Origin: Sphingobium lactosutens DS20 | GTDB taxonomy: Bacteria; Pseudomonadota; Alphaproteobacteria; Sphingomonadales; Sphingomonadaceae | Reading direction: 5' to 3' | Length of the DNA stretch: 64,000 nucleotides | NCBI RefSeq assembly: GCF_000445105.1 | Contig: NZ_ATDP01000092.1 | Location: forward strand, 124,001 to 188,000 | Shown: positions 24,509 through 33,177 of the stretch, piece by piece | Layout of the letters: each line of letters begins with the position of its first letter | Position numbering within the stretch: position 1 is the first letter of the stretch | Made by a program: the position numbers and the translations under genes | The notes under the pieces: generated by a model | Told to the model about the DNA's origin: nothing | The model's database searches: none | The model's input: only the letters and a program-made list of their open reading frames with translations

Positions 24509-26014
24509 TCAGAAGGTGACGCCGACGCGGGCGCTGACGGTCTGGCCGTCGTCGCTGCCGGTGAAGTCGCCGGCGCGATTATGGGTGCGCCAATGGATTC
24601 CGTTCAGCTGAAGCCGGGTGAAGCTGTTGAGATACCAGTTGACGCCCAGCGTCGCGGCCCAGCCATCGCCGCCCAGCGCCAGGTCGGTATAATCCAGATT
24701 TTCGTACCGCGCCGTCAGCTCGATCGCGCCGGGACCACCATCGAAAGTGGGGCTGAGCACATTGGGCTGGCCAAAGCTGCCGAGGCGCGGGTTGTAGGGT
24801 GGCAATTCGCCGGTCAGGAAAAAGCCAGTGGACAGGCTCCACGCCTTGCTTCCGAAATCCGGCCGGTCGCCGGTCAGCCGCGCCACGCGTCGGCCCGCTT
24901 CGCCCATCACCCACAGGCTGCCGGCATAGCCGCCCAGTTCCAGCCCATAGCCGGTCGTCGATCGACCGCCGAGCAATTCGCCGGTCGACACCCGCACGGC
25001 GCCGTTGAAGCGGCCGCCGATGACGGTGCTGCGCGTCAGAGTGTTCGCTGCCGACGACAGCGCCTCGTCAAAGCCCCAGGCGCCGACATGGAGCAGGGAC
25101 CGGTCGGTCTTGATCGGATTCCAGTGCGCGCGGGCGGCCACGGTGCGGCTGTCATTTGTCGCCTGCTGACCATCGATCCGGTCGCCGGTCACGCTGACCG
25201 AGGCATGCCAGTCCGGGCCGAACAGCCGGCCCATAATCCCGATTCCATAGAAGCCGCGCTGCGGAATGATGGCGGTCGATACGGTGCTGCGTTCGAGGAA
25301 CGGCGTCGAATCCGATCCGGTGCTGCCTTCAAAGGCGCGATCGTTGAACAAATGGCCGGCGCGCACGTCATAGTCGACCTTGCTGCCCAGGCGATTGCGC
25401 CAGCCAAGGAAGGCGGTGACGATATCGACCTCATTTTCCGAAAAATCGCTTTCGAACTGATAGAAGAAATGCGGGCCGACGCCGCCTTCCAGCCCCAGAC
25501 GCAAGGCGCGCATGCCGGTCGTCGTGGTATTACGGCCCTTGTAGCGCGACCCGTAGGTCGAGCTGACATCGACCAGGATGCGGCCGCGCGGCTTGTAGGT
25601 GAAGACGCCATCGGCAGACCGGAAAACCGGCAGGCCCGCGCCCCATTCGGTCGTCACCCCGGCCGGGTTGGCGGCGACGGCGCGGGCCTGCGCCACGTCA
25701 AGGTCGGCGGGGCCGGGCGGCACGATCTGCGGCGCGAACGGGGTGATGACCAGCGGCGGGGCCGATTGCTGTTGCGCGACCTGTTGATCGGGCGCTGTTG
25801 AAGGCTGCGCGGCGGTTGCGGCGGTCGCGGCCGTCGCAACTGGCGGGTTTTGCCCCTCCAGCCGGTCGAGCCGGGCCTTGAGGGTGGCGATTTCAGCCGC
25901 CTGCGCCTTGACGAGCGCGGCCAGCTCTTGCGCACTGGGCGTTTGCGCCAAGGCGGGGGTTGCGGCGATGAGCGCCAAGGCGGCGCAGCCGGCCCGTAGC
26001 GGAATAGCAGGCAT
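24509..26014 (-). CDS. Porin of the OprO/OprP family
   Basis: A 501-aa outer-membrane protein. The signal peptide is followed by a short coiled coil (about residues 28-52, ALVKAQAAEIATLKARLDRL). A Gln/Ala/Thr-rich linker leads to a 16-strand-type barrel ending in phenylalanine (ARVGVTF), the BAM signal. The family name comes from phosphate-selective porins, but many members carry other anions. Here it is cotranscribed with a citrate-type permease (the gap to the upstream gene's stop is 1 bp). Confidence 0.87.
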   Translation of the reverse strand: MPAIPLRAGCAALALIAATPALAQTPSAQELAALVKAQAAEIATLKARLDRLEGQNPPVATAATAATAAQPSTAPDQQVAQQQSAPPLVITPFAPQIVPPGPADLDVAQARAVAANPAGVTTEWGAGLPVFRSADGVFTYKPRGRILVDVSSTYGSRYKGRNTTTTGMRALRLGLEGGVGPHFFYQFESDFSENEVDIVTAFLGWRNRLGSKVDYDVRAGHLFNDRAFEGSTGSDSTPFLERSTVSTAIIPQRGFYGIGIMGRLFGPDWHASVSVTGDRIDGQQATNDSRTVAARAHWNPIKTDRSLLHVGAWGFDEALSSAANTLTRSTVIGGRFNGAVRVSTGELLGGRSTTGYGLELGGYAGSLWVMGEAGRRVARLTGDRPDFGSKAWSLSTGFFLTGELPPYNPRLGSFGQPNVLSPTFDGGPGAIELTARYENLDYTDLALGGDGWAATLGVNWYLNSFTRLQLNGIHWRTHNRAGDFTGSDDGQTVSARVGVTF

Positions 26015-26015
26015 T

Positions 26016-27092
26016 TTATCTGGCTCCAGAGGCTAAGGTCTCGCGCCACTGGCGCAGAAAGCGCTGTTGTTTGAGGCGGTCGAGATTGACGAGAAGCTGA
26101 GGCCCCACGCGCACGGGGCGCGCCTGCGCGGCAGGAAGCCGGCGCGCGCGGATGTCGGTGCGCGCCGGCCAGAGGCTGTGCCGGGCAAGCAGGGACTGGC
26201 CCTGACGCGACAGCAGGAAATCAAGGAACAGCTTGGCCCCGGCAGGGTGCCGCGCTTCGCGCGCGATGAACGCGATGCGCGAGAGAATGATGGTATAATC
26301 CTGCGGGAAGACGACGCCGATCCGCGGGTCGCGCCGCGCCCGCTCCAGCGCATAGGAACCGATCACATTATAGGCGATGGCCAACCGGCCCTCGGCCACG
26401 CCGCGCAGCATCGGTTCGGTCGTGGTGGCGAGCACGGGCCGGGTGGCGGCCATCGCTTCGACAAGCGACTGGGTATCGCGCGTGATGGCGTAATCCTGTG
26501 TCAGGTACAGATAGCCGGTGTTGGACCGCGCCGGATCAAAGGTCGCGACCTTGCCCATGAGCGCACGGCGATCCCGGCGCAGCATCGTTTCCAGCGCGGC
26601 ATGGCTGCGCGGCGGATTGGGCACGGCTTTCTTGTTATAGACATAGGCGATGGGTTCGGCCGTGATGCCATATCCCATATTCTTCCACACCGCCGAGGCG
26701 GGGAGCGCGGGCTTTTCGGGGCTGGCATAAGCCTGCGCAAAGCCATCGTTGATGAGCTTTACCTGCTGGTCCATCGCCGAGGACCAGACCAGGTCCGCCG
26801 ATGCCTTGCGCGCCCGCGTTTCGGCGACGAAGCGCCGATACATCTCGTTGGAGCCAAGGTCGGTATAGCGGACGGTGACGCCGGGATAGCGCCGCTGGAA
26901 CGCGACGATGACCGGCGCCATTTCCGACGTGTCGGCATTGGCGTAGACAATGACCTGCCGCTCGGCGCGCGCCGCCGCGATCAATTGGTCATAGGAGCGC
27001 GGATAGCCCGTCGGCCGCTCCGCCACGGCGGTGGCGACCGGCGCAACCAGACTTGCCAACAGCGCCATGATCCGAATAACCCGTTGCATCAT
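26016..27092 (-). CDS. Periplasmic solute-binding protein without ABC partners
   Basis: A 358-aa exported binding protein (signal RIMALLASLVAPVATAVA). It resembles iron/organophosphate-type bacterial extracellular solute-binding proteins: VIVYANADTSEM near residue 48, ASADLVWSSAMD, NKKAVPNPP and YLTQDYAI. No ABC permease or ATPase gene is nearby. It heads the operon with the porin and CitMHS permease and is divergent from a sensor kinase pair. In Bordetella the citrate-binding BctC signals to the TctE-like BctE, so a ligand-sensing role is plausible here. Confidence 0.82.
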   Translation of the reverse strand: MMQRVIRIMALLASLVAPVATAVAERPTGYPRSYDQLIAAARAERQVIVYANADTSEMAPVIVAFQRRYPGVTVRYTDLGSNEMYRRFVAETRARKASADLVWSSAMDQQVKLINDGFAQAYASPEKPALPASAVWKNMGYGITAEPIAYVYNKKAVPNPPRSHAALETMLRRDRRALMGKVATFDPARSNTGYLYLTQDYAITRDTQSLVEAMAATRPVLATTTEPMLRGVAEGRLAIAYNVIGSYALERARRDPRIGVVFPQDYTIILSRIAFIAREARHPAGAKLFLDFLLSRQGQSLLARHSLWPARTDIRARRLPAAQARPVRVGPQLLVNLDRLKQQRFLRQWRETLASGAR

Positions 27093-27156
27093 CCACTCCT
27101 TGCTTCGTCCGCTTCTGTCGCCGGATTAAGATGCAGGGGTTCGTTACGAAGCCAAG

Positions 27157-27174
27157 CTGTCATCAACCTTTCAT
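27157..27174 (+). promoter_or_regulatory. Pho-box-like direct repeat in the divergent regulator/operon gap
   Basis: CTGTCATCAACCTTTCAT: half sites CTGTCAT and CTTTCAT with a 4-bp spacer, one mismatch from the PhoB consensus halves. It sits 26-43 bp upstream of the regulator ATG at 27200 and about 65 bp from the divergent binding-protein start, so it could control both. The TctD-like regulator itself is an alternative binder. Confidence 0.6.
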
Positions 27175-27199
27175 CAGCAGGTGCCCCATTCGCATTTTG

Positions 27200-27853
27200 A
27201 TGATCGAGGACGACGCTGCCCTGGCCCGCAGCATTTCGGCACTGTTGCGCGCAAGCGGCCATGCCGTCGATCATGTCCCGACCGGAGAGGATGCGCTCGC
27301 CATCGTGGGCAGCGAACCCTATGCGCTGATCATCCTGGACGTGGGCCTGCCGGGCATGGACGGATTTGCCGTGCTGGCCGATCTGCGCCGCCGCGGCGAA
27401 AAGGTGCCGGTCCTGATGCTGACGGCGCGGGACGCGCTGGATGACCGCGTGCGCGGGCTGGACCTGGGCGCGGACGATTATCTGCGCAAGCCGTTCGATC
27501 CCGAAGAACTGGAAGCGCGCGTGCGCGCGCTGGGGCGTCGTCGCGGCGGCGACCCGACGCCGCAGATTCGTGTCGGGTCGCTGACCATCAACCGGTCGAC
27601 CGGCGCGGTCGCGGTGGGGGAACGGTTAATCGACCTGCGCCGCCGGGAACTGGCGGTGCTCGAAGCGCTCGCCACGCGTGCGGGGCAGGTGGTGCCGCGC
27701 GAAATGCTGATCGGCGAAGTGTTCGGTTTTGACGAGCCGGTCGGCGGCAACGCGATCGAGGTGCATGTGACGCGCGTGCGCGGCAAGCTGGCGCCCGATG
27801 GACCGACGATCCGGACGGTGCGCGGCGTCGGCTATATGCTCGATGCAGGGTAA
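27200..27853 (+). CDS. OmpR-family response regulator (TctD/QseB-like)
   Basis: A response regulator of about 217 aa. The receiver has acidic residues EDD, the phosphoacceptor Asp in LDVGLPGMDG (residue 47 from this ATG) and the conserved Lys in DYLRKPFDPEEL. The C-terminal winged helix contains RRRELAVLEAL, GNAIEVHVTRVR and RTVRGVGYML. The ATG at 27200 removes part of beta strand 1; an ATT at 27188 would give MRILMIEDD and the usual D51. ATG at 27131 would place the operator-like repeat inside the gene. The stop overlaps the kinase start. Confidence 0.9.
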   Translation: MIEDDAALARSISALLRASGHAVDHVPTGEDALAIVGSEPYALIILDVGLPGMDGFAVLADLRRRGEKVPVLMLTARDALDDRVRGLDLGADDYLRKPFDPEELEARVRALGRRRGGDPTPQIRVGSLTINRSTGAVAVGERLIDLRRRELAVLEALATRAGQVVPREMLIGEVFGFDEPVGGNAIEVHVTRVRGKLAPDGPTIRTVRGVGYMLDAG

Positions 27854-29249
27854 AGGCGGCCCCAAAGCGCACGCGATCGCCCTGCGCACCCGGTTGCTGG
27901 CGGCGATGCTGGGGCCGTTGCTGGGCGCGGCGGCGATCATCGGGATAGGCGGAGCGACGCTGATTTCCGATGTCGTTCGCCGAACAAACGACCGCGTGCT
28001 GGGCGGCGCGCTGGGGGCGATCGCCGAAACGGTTCAGGTGGAACGGGGCGAAGTGACGCTTGACCTGCCGCCGGCCGCCTTTGGCATGCTGGAAAATAGC
28101 GAGCGCGACAATGTCTATTACAGGATCGCGGTGGGGCCGGACCTGCTGACGGGCTATACCGACCTGCCAGCGCCGGACCCGGCGACACTGGCGATCGATC
28201 AGCCCCGCTTTCGCTTTGCGCGCTTTCGCGATCAGGACATACGCATCGCGGAAGTCAAACGCATGCTGCCGCGCATCGAACGGCCGGTCATCGTGCAGGT
28301 CGCCGAAACGCTCGACAACCGGTCCGCGCTGACACGGCGGATGATCATCGCGCTGCTGGTCGGTGAGGTGGCGCTGGTGGGCGTCGCCGTCCTGCTGCTC
28401 CGCCCGGCGCTGGGATGGAGCTTGCGCCCATTGGCCCGCTTGCGCCGCACGATCGAGGCCCGCGACGCCAGCAGCCGACCCGATTTTTCGCCGCTGGACG
28501 CAGGCCCATTGCCCCATGAATTGCGCCCGCTGGCGACGGCGTTCGATCATCTGCTGGCGCAACTCGACCGGGCGACCAGCAGCATGCGGCGCTTTACCGC
28601 AGACGCTTCGCATCAGATGCGCACGCCATTGTCGATCCTGCGGGTGCAAGTGGCGCTGGCGCGACGAGGATCGGTTGCGGCACTGGACGAAATCGATGAG
28701 GCGGTGCAGCGGCTTGAACGCCTCGTCACCCAATTGCTCGCGCTCGCGCGCGCCGAGGAAAGCGGCGAAGCGCCGCCGCTCGAAGCCGTCGACCTGCGCG
28801 AAGTGAGCCGTGCCGTCATCGGTCGGCTCATCAACCAGGCGATCCATTGCGGGGTCGAACTGACATTGGAGGTCGCGGACGACGCGCCATATGTCGTTCC
28901 GGCGCATCGGACGCTCGTCTATGAGATAATGGCGAACCTTGTCGATAACGGCATCCGCTACAATCAGCGGGGCGGCACCGTAGGCGTCCTGCTGTCGCGT
29001 CAAGCCGATGCGGTGCTGCTGCGGGTGCGGGACGATGGCCCCGGCATCGCGCCGGAGGACCGCGAACGGGTGTTCGAACGTTTTTACAGGGCGCGGGCCG
29101 CCAACGGGCCGGATGGAACCGGACTGGGGCTGGCCATCGTCCAGTCCGCCGCGTCGCGCATGGGCGCTGTCGTATTCTTGCAGGACGAGGAGCCGGGCCT
29201 GTCGGTCACCGTGCGCTTTCCAACGATCGCGGCAGGCAGCGACGAATGA
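27843..29249 (+). CDS. TctE-like sensor histidine kinase
   Basis: A 468-aa inner-membrane kinase, starting 11 bp before the regulator's stop. It has one helix at about residues 15-42, a periplasmic domain of about 120 residues and a second helix near 165-187. The HAMP-like linker follows. The phosphoacceptor is His257 in FTADASHQMRTPL. ATPase motifs are NLVDNGIRYN, DDGPGI and GLGLAIV. The layout matches tricarboxylate sensors TctE/BctE. It probably reads the solute handled by the divergent operon. Confidence 0.9.
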   Translation: MQGKGGPKAHAIALRTRLLAAMLGPLLGAAAIIGIGGATLISDVVRRTNDRVLGGALGAIAETVQVERGEVTLDLPPAAFGMLENSERDNVYYRIAVGPDLLTGYTDLPAPDPATLAIDQPRFRFARFRDQDIRIAEVKRMLPRIERPVIVQVAETLDNRSALTRRMIIALLVGEVALVGVAVLLLRPALGWSLRPLARLRRTIEARDASSRPDFSPLDAGPLPHELRPLATAFDHLLAQLDRATSSMRRFTADASHQMRTPLSILRVQVALARRGSVAALDEIDEAVQRLERLVTQLLALARAEESGEAPPLEAVDLREVSRAVIGRLINQAIHCGVELTLEVADDAPYVVPAHRTLVYEIMANLVDNGIRYNQRGGTVGVLLSRQADAVLLRVRDDGPGIAPEDRERVFERFYRARAANGPDGTGLGLAIVQSAASRMGAVVFLQDEEPGLSVTVRFPTIAAGSDE

Positions 29250-29368
29250 CGCATGGCCGTGGCGGGTGATTCATGGCCGGCGGGGGGCACCGGACGATCG
29301 GCATCGATGTAGAAAAACGGATGGACGGCATCGCCTTTATGGACGTTGTGCCTGCGCCAGGGCGCTTA

Positions 29369-29444
29369 TGGTGGGCGATGACGGGCTCGAACCGCCGACA
29401 TTCTCGGTGTAAACGAGACGCTCTACCAACTGAGCTAATCGCCC
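29369..29444 (-). tRNA. tRNA-Val (anticodon TAC)
   Basis: A 76-nt cloverleaf on the minus strand. The acceptor arms GGGCGAT and ATCGCCC pair fully. The D arm has GCTCAGTTGGTAGAGC, the anticodon loop is TTTACAC (TAC, Val) on stem TCTCG/CGAGA, and the T loop is GTTCGAGCC. The 3' CCA is encoded. No integrase or attachment duplication is seen beside it. Confidence 0.95.
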
Positions 29445-29491
29445 CCGTGGGGAAGGCGCCTATTGCGGCGAAATGGTGCGGCGGTCAAGCC

Positions 29492-30496
29492 TCAGCCGCA
29501 CAGCAATCGACGGCTGGCGCCGAACCAGCGCGTCATGGCTTCGGCGGTGTCGTCCGCCAGCGAAATGAAGACGCGGCGGCCGTCCTGGGGGTCCGCATGC
29601 CGCAGCACCATGCCCTTGTCGGTCAGCGTGCGGATCCAGCGCAACGCCGTCGTGGGCGGAACGGCGGCGGCGATGCACAGGCTGGAGACGGATACGCGTT
29701 CCTGTTCCAGCCGGGCGGCAAGCAAATCGAGCAGCATGTCCCAGGCCGGATCGGCGAACAGCTCGCCGGGCAGGAAATCGGCCCGGATGCGCCGCGCGCG
29801 CAGCATGTCGCGCACCTGTTGCCCGGTCAAAGCCGCCGCCGGGGCGGGGCGCGCAGGCTCCGTGAAGGATGTAATGACCGGCATGCCGATATAGTCGCTC
29901 GGCCGGTCGGAAATGCGCGGCCCAAGGTCGAAACTGGGCGCGGCGGCGATCTTGTTCCGCTGTGTCAGCGCATCGAGCGTACGCGCCAGGCGACCGACTT
30001 CCTCGCTTAGTTGCTGAAGGCGCAGGCCTTCGCGATCAACCTCATGCAGGCTGCCGGAAAGGGGGCGATGTTCACCCGCCGCGACAAGGGCAGCGGCCAG
30101 TTCCACCGGGTCGGGATCGCATAGCAACTGCGTATGGGCGCTGCGGATGCACGCAAAAACAAGGTCTATCGTGTCCCACCCCGCCACCAGCACGACCGCC
30201 ATGCCGGTTTGGATCGCCTGCGTTTCCACCTGGACCAGCAGCCGTTCCAGCGTCGCGGTCATGATCGGGCAGAACAGCAGGAGCGTATCGCACTGCGTCT
30301 GCTCATCCAGCCTGGCCGAAGCGTCGGCAAGGCCCGTCACGCCCAGCAGACGCAGTTTCGCGGCGTCCGCAATCGGCGCGACCTCTTCCATATCCGCCCA
30401 ATCGGCGATGACGAGCAGGCTCTGCCGGTCATCGGGCGCGCCTATCGGCAAGGTGATGTTGCCCGATGGCATGAATTGGGGGAAATCATCCGTCAT
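29492..30496 (-). CDS. MarR-like winged-helix regulator with N-terminal receiver-like region
   Basis: A 334-aa protein. The C-terminal part (about 225-334) is a MarR-type winged helix, with SVSSLCIAAAVPPTTALRWI as helix-turn-helix and DKGMVLRHADPQDGRRVFI as the wing. The N-terminal part (about 25-135) alternates strands and helices (SLLVIADWAD, DTLLLFCPIM, GMAVVLVAGW) like a degenerate receiver or Rossmann fold but lacks a clear phospho-Asp set. A short helical segment (about 165-185) lies between. Similar proteins are known in sphingomonads; the target genes are unknown. Confidence 0.75.
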   Translation of the reverse strand: MTDDFPQFMPSGNITLPIGAPDDRQSLLVIADWADMEEVAPIADAAKLRLLGVTGLADASARLDEQTQCDTLLLFCPIMTATLERLLVQVETQAIQTGMAVVLVAGWDTIDLVFACIRSAHTQLLCDPDPVELAAALVAAGEHRPLSGSLHEVDREGLRLQQLSEEVGRLARTLDALTQRNKIAAAPSFDLGPRISDRPSDYIGMPVITSFTEPARPAPAAALTGQQVRDMLRARRIRADFLPGELFADPAWDMLLDLLAARLEQERVSVSSLCIAAAVPPTTALRWIRTLTDKGMVLRHADPQDGRRVFISLADDTAEAMTRWFGASRRLLCG

Positions 30497-30729
30497 TGCG
30501 CGGTCCCTGTTCCAGCTTCGTTCCCAACCCTAGCGCAAGAACGGATGGGATCACCCCCCTCTTCACCCGATTTGGAGGCGAAATGCGACGTTTAGCCCCG
30601 AGTCTTTCCCGGTTTGCACCATCTTCCATCCATTTTCCGTCCGTCCCGGCGGTATCATGGCCCAATTTGCTTGCGCCTCCGCGCCTTCAGCGGCTGCGGG
30701 AAAACCATGTCCGATTTGGATGATTTGGC

Positions 30730-31581
30730 TTAAACCCCGGTAGCGCGGGCAAATTCTATGTAGAGCGCGCGCAGGCGCATGGCGACCGGCCCGGGCCGGC
30801 CATCCCCGATCTTGCTTCCGTCAATGTGCACCACAGACTGGCACAAGGTGGATGCGCTGGTGATGAAAGCCTCCTTCGCCTGCTTGGCTTCGGCGACGGT
30901 GAAGGAGCGGCGGATCAGCGCAAGGCCCTTTTCTTGCGCCAGCGCGCCGATGGCCGCGCCCGTGCAGCCCGCCAGCACCGACTGGCTGTAGGACCGGGTG
31001 ACGATGCCCTCCTCAGTGACGATGAACGCAGTGGAGGATGCGCCTTCCGTCACGAAGCCATCCTCTACCATCCAGGCTTCCTGCGCGCCAGCCTCCCTCG
31101 CGGCCTGCTTGGCCATGGCCTGCGCCAGCAGCCCCACGCTCTTTATATCGCGGCGCGCCCAGCGAAGGTCGGGAACGGTGGCGACGGCGATACCGTCATG
31201 CACCGCCGGAATGTCGAGGAACGGCTTGGCCTGCACGAACAGGAACATAGTGGGTTGCAGACCTGCCGGCGGGATGAAATCGCGTGTCGTGTCAGCCCCG
31301 CGCGTCACTTGAAGATAGACCAGCCCTTCGGTCAGGCCATTGCGGACGACCAGCTGCTTCTGCACCGCCTCAATCTCTTCCAGGCTAAGCGGCAGGTCGA
31401 TGCCGATCGCCCTGGTCGAACGTTCCAGCCGCGCGAGATGCGACGCGCTGTCCACCAATTTTCCGTCGATGACCGCCGCCACCTCGTAAATGCCGTCGGC
31501 AAACAGGAAGCCACGGTCGAGCGGCGAAATGCGCGCTTCATCGAGCGGCAAATAGGTTCCGTTCAGATAGGCGACGGACAT
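30730..31581 (-). CDS. dat: D-amino-acid transaminase (class IV)
   Basis: A 283-aa PLP enzyme that interconverts D-Ala and D-Glu with their keto acids. The PLP lysine is in RRDIKSVGLL; the phosphate-binding segment is EGASSTAFIV. The N-terminus YLNGTYLPLDEARISPLDRGFLFADG is typical and written here as two parts of one motif, YLNGTYLPL and ISPLDRGFLFADG. Branched-chain aminotransferase is a possible alternative, but the length and the KSVGLL context favour Dat. Upstream 113 bp to the next gene holds no ORF. Confidence 0.87.
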   Translation of the reverse strand: MSVAYLNGTYLPLDEARISPLDRGFLFADGIYEVAAVIDGKLVDSASHLARLERSTRAIGIDLPLSLEEIEAVQKQLVVRNGLTEGLVYLQVTRGADTTRDFIPPAGLQPTMFLFVQAKPFLDIPAVHDGIAVATVPDLRWARRDIKSVGLLAQAMAKQAAREAGAQEAWMVEDGFVTEGASSTAFIVTEEGIVTRSYSQSVLAGCTGAAIGALAQEKGLALIRRSFTVAEAKQAKEAFITSASTLCQSVVHIDGSKIGDGRPGPVAMRLRALYIEFARATGV

Positions 31582-31694
31582 GACGGGTGGATTTCCTCAG
31601 CAACAGACGGTGGGATGCTTTTCCTGCTTCGACTGACAGGGTCAACCATTCCGCAGGTTATGGACGCTGCAAATTTCAGTCGACGTGTCACGCG

Positions 31695-32015
31695 TCAGTC
31701 GCGACGATCGAGCAGGCACCCCCAGCCGGGCTTGTAGCGCGCCGTGCGTGTGGCGAGCAGCGGAACACTGGCCCGCACGGCCCGCTGCTCCGGCACGTCG
31801 GTCATCCGTACCAGCGCCATGCCAGGTTCCTTGTCGTCCGCGCACTGTCCCATCGGCCGACCTTCGACATAATGGCAGGAACAGCCGATGCGCGCGCCAT
31901 AGGCAGCGCCCAGTTGTGCGCGGGCATGCAAGGTCGGCCACTGCCAGGCAAGCAGGCCAAGAAATATGAGAACGATCAGCATCGCCCCGATCCACCATTT
32001 CCGTCGAACCGCCAT
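31695..32015 (-). CDS. Small membrane-anchored cysteine-containing protein
   Basis: A 106-aa protein starting MAVRRKWWIG. It has one N-terminal helix (about 8-26) and a periplasmic domain with CSCHYVEG, QCADD and GWGC, four cysteines that could form two disulfides or a metal site. The longer open frame upstream overlaps the divergent gene and was not used. It is 37 bp from the divergent serine hydrolase, so the pair may share a promoter region. I do not recognise a named family. Confidence 0.7.
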   Translation of the reverse strand: MAVRRKWWIGAMLIVLIFLGLLAWQWPTLHARAQLGAAYGARIGCSCHYVEGRPMGQCADDKEPGMALVRMTDVPEQRAVRASVPLLATRTARYKPGWGCLLDRRD

Positions 32016-32052
32016 GGCTCTTTCCCGCGCTCGCCTGTAAAGGCGCCGGCTT

Positions 32053-33177
32053 ATGCAGATCCACAGCCGAATCGTAAAGCGTCTTGGCCTGACCGCGGGC
32101 ATCGTCGCGCTCGTCGCCGCCGGATCGCTGGCCGGGCGCGCGGCCCCGACCGCCGAACCTGTCTATATTGTCGCGTCCGATGTCGTGACGGGAGAAAGCA
32201 CGCTGCGCGCCGCGATCGACCCGCTGTTCGACAATGCGGACATGGGTGAGACTCGCGCCCTGATCGTGATGCGTGACGGTCAGATCGTCGCGGAACGCTA
32301 CGCGCCGGGTTTTGGCCCTGATACCAAGTTGCTGGCCTGGTCGATGGCCAAGACCGTAACCGCCGTGCTGGCAGGCCTGATGGTCGCGGACGGCCGGTTG
32401 GCGCTCGACGCGCCGGTGCCCGTGCCCGCCTGGAGCCAGCCGGGCGATCCGCGCGGGCGGATCACGCTGCGGCAATTGCTGACCATGAGTTCGGGCATCG
32501 ACCATGTCGAGGATGGCGAACCGGTCACGGCGGGCGATACGGTGCGCATGCTGTTCCAGGACGGGGCGCAGGACATGGCCGCCTATGCCGAAGCCAAGCC
32601 GCTGGCTCATGCGCCGGGCGAAAACTTCGCTTATTCGACCGGCAGCACGATGATCCTGTCGGACCTGATGACGCGGATGCTGACAAACAGCGAGGACCCC
32701 GACGTGCGCCGACGCGCGATGCAGATGTTCATCGACGGACGGTTGAAGGCACCGGGCAAGCTGCCCAGCCTGACGCCTGAATATGACGCGCATGGCACGA
32801 TGATCGGCGGCAGCATCCTGCACATGACCGCGCGCGATTATGGGCGCTTTGGCGAATTGCTCCGCCGGCGTGGACGCACGCCTGCGGGACATCAGATTTT
32901 GCCGGAAAAATGGATCGACCTGATGACCACGCCATCGCGGCGCAATCCGGCCTATGGGCTGCATATCTGGCTGAACCGGGCCAGCGACGAAAGCGCGCTG
33001 ATGCCCGGCCAGGCCCCCGAAAGCCTGTTCGGCTGCGTCGGGCATAATGGCCAATATATCCTGATTTCGCCATCGCAGCGGCTGACCGTCGTGCGCATCG
33101 GCATGTCCCCCCGCAAGGAGCAGCGCCGCGCGGTGCGCGCGGGGCTGGCGCGATTGATGGGGTTGTTTCCGGGTTAA
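32053..33177 (+). CDS. Class C beta-lactamase-like serine hydrolase
   Basis: A 374-aa exported hydrolase of the beta-lactamase/EstB group. N-terminal signal-anchor at about 10-28; nucleophile Ser97 in SMAK (97-100); the tyrosine motif is in FAYSTGS near residue 195; GHNGQY near 333 fits the KTG-like position. This family covers esterases, D-aminopeptidases and 6-aminohexanoate hydrolases more often than true antibiotic resistance enzymes. Its stop overlaps the convergent phzF-like stop (ttaa). Confidence 0.85.
   Translation: MQIHSRIVKRLGLTAGIVALVAAGSLAGRAAPTAEPVYIVASDVVTGESTLRAAIDPLFDNADMGETRALIVMRDGQIVAERYAPGFGPDTKLLAWSMAKTVTAVLAGLMVADGRLALDAPVPVPAWSQPGDPRGRITLRQLLTMSSGIDHVEDGEPVTAGDTVRMLFQDGAQDMAAYAEAKPLAHAPGENFAYSTGSTMILSDLMTRMLTNSEDPDVRRRAMQMFIDGRLKAPGKLPSLTPEYDAHGTMIGGSILHMTARDYGRFGELLRRRGRTPAGHQILPEKWIDLMTTPSRRNPAYGLHIWLNRASDESALMPGQAPESLFGCVGHNGQYILISPSQRLTVVRIGMSPRKEQRRAVRAGLARLMGLFPG

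Noticed and set aside
29369..29444. Integrated element at tRNA-Val
   Set aside because: No integrase, no repeated 3' tRNA end and no composition change on either side.
32053..33177. Beta-lactam resistance gene
   Set aside because: The SxxK motif is common to esterases and peptidases of this fold; context and sequence give no support for resistance.
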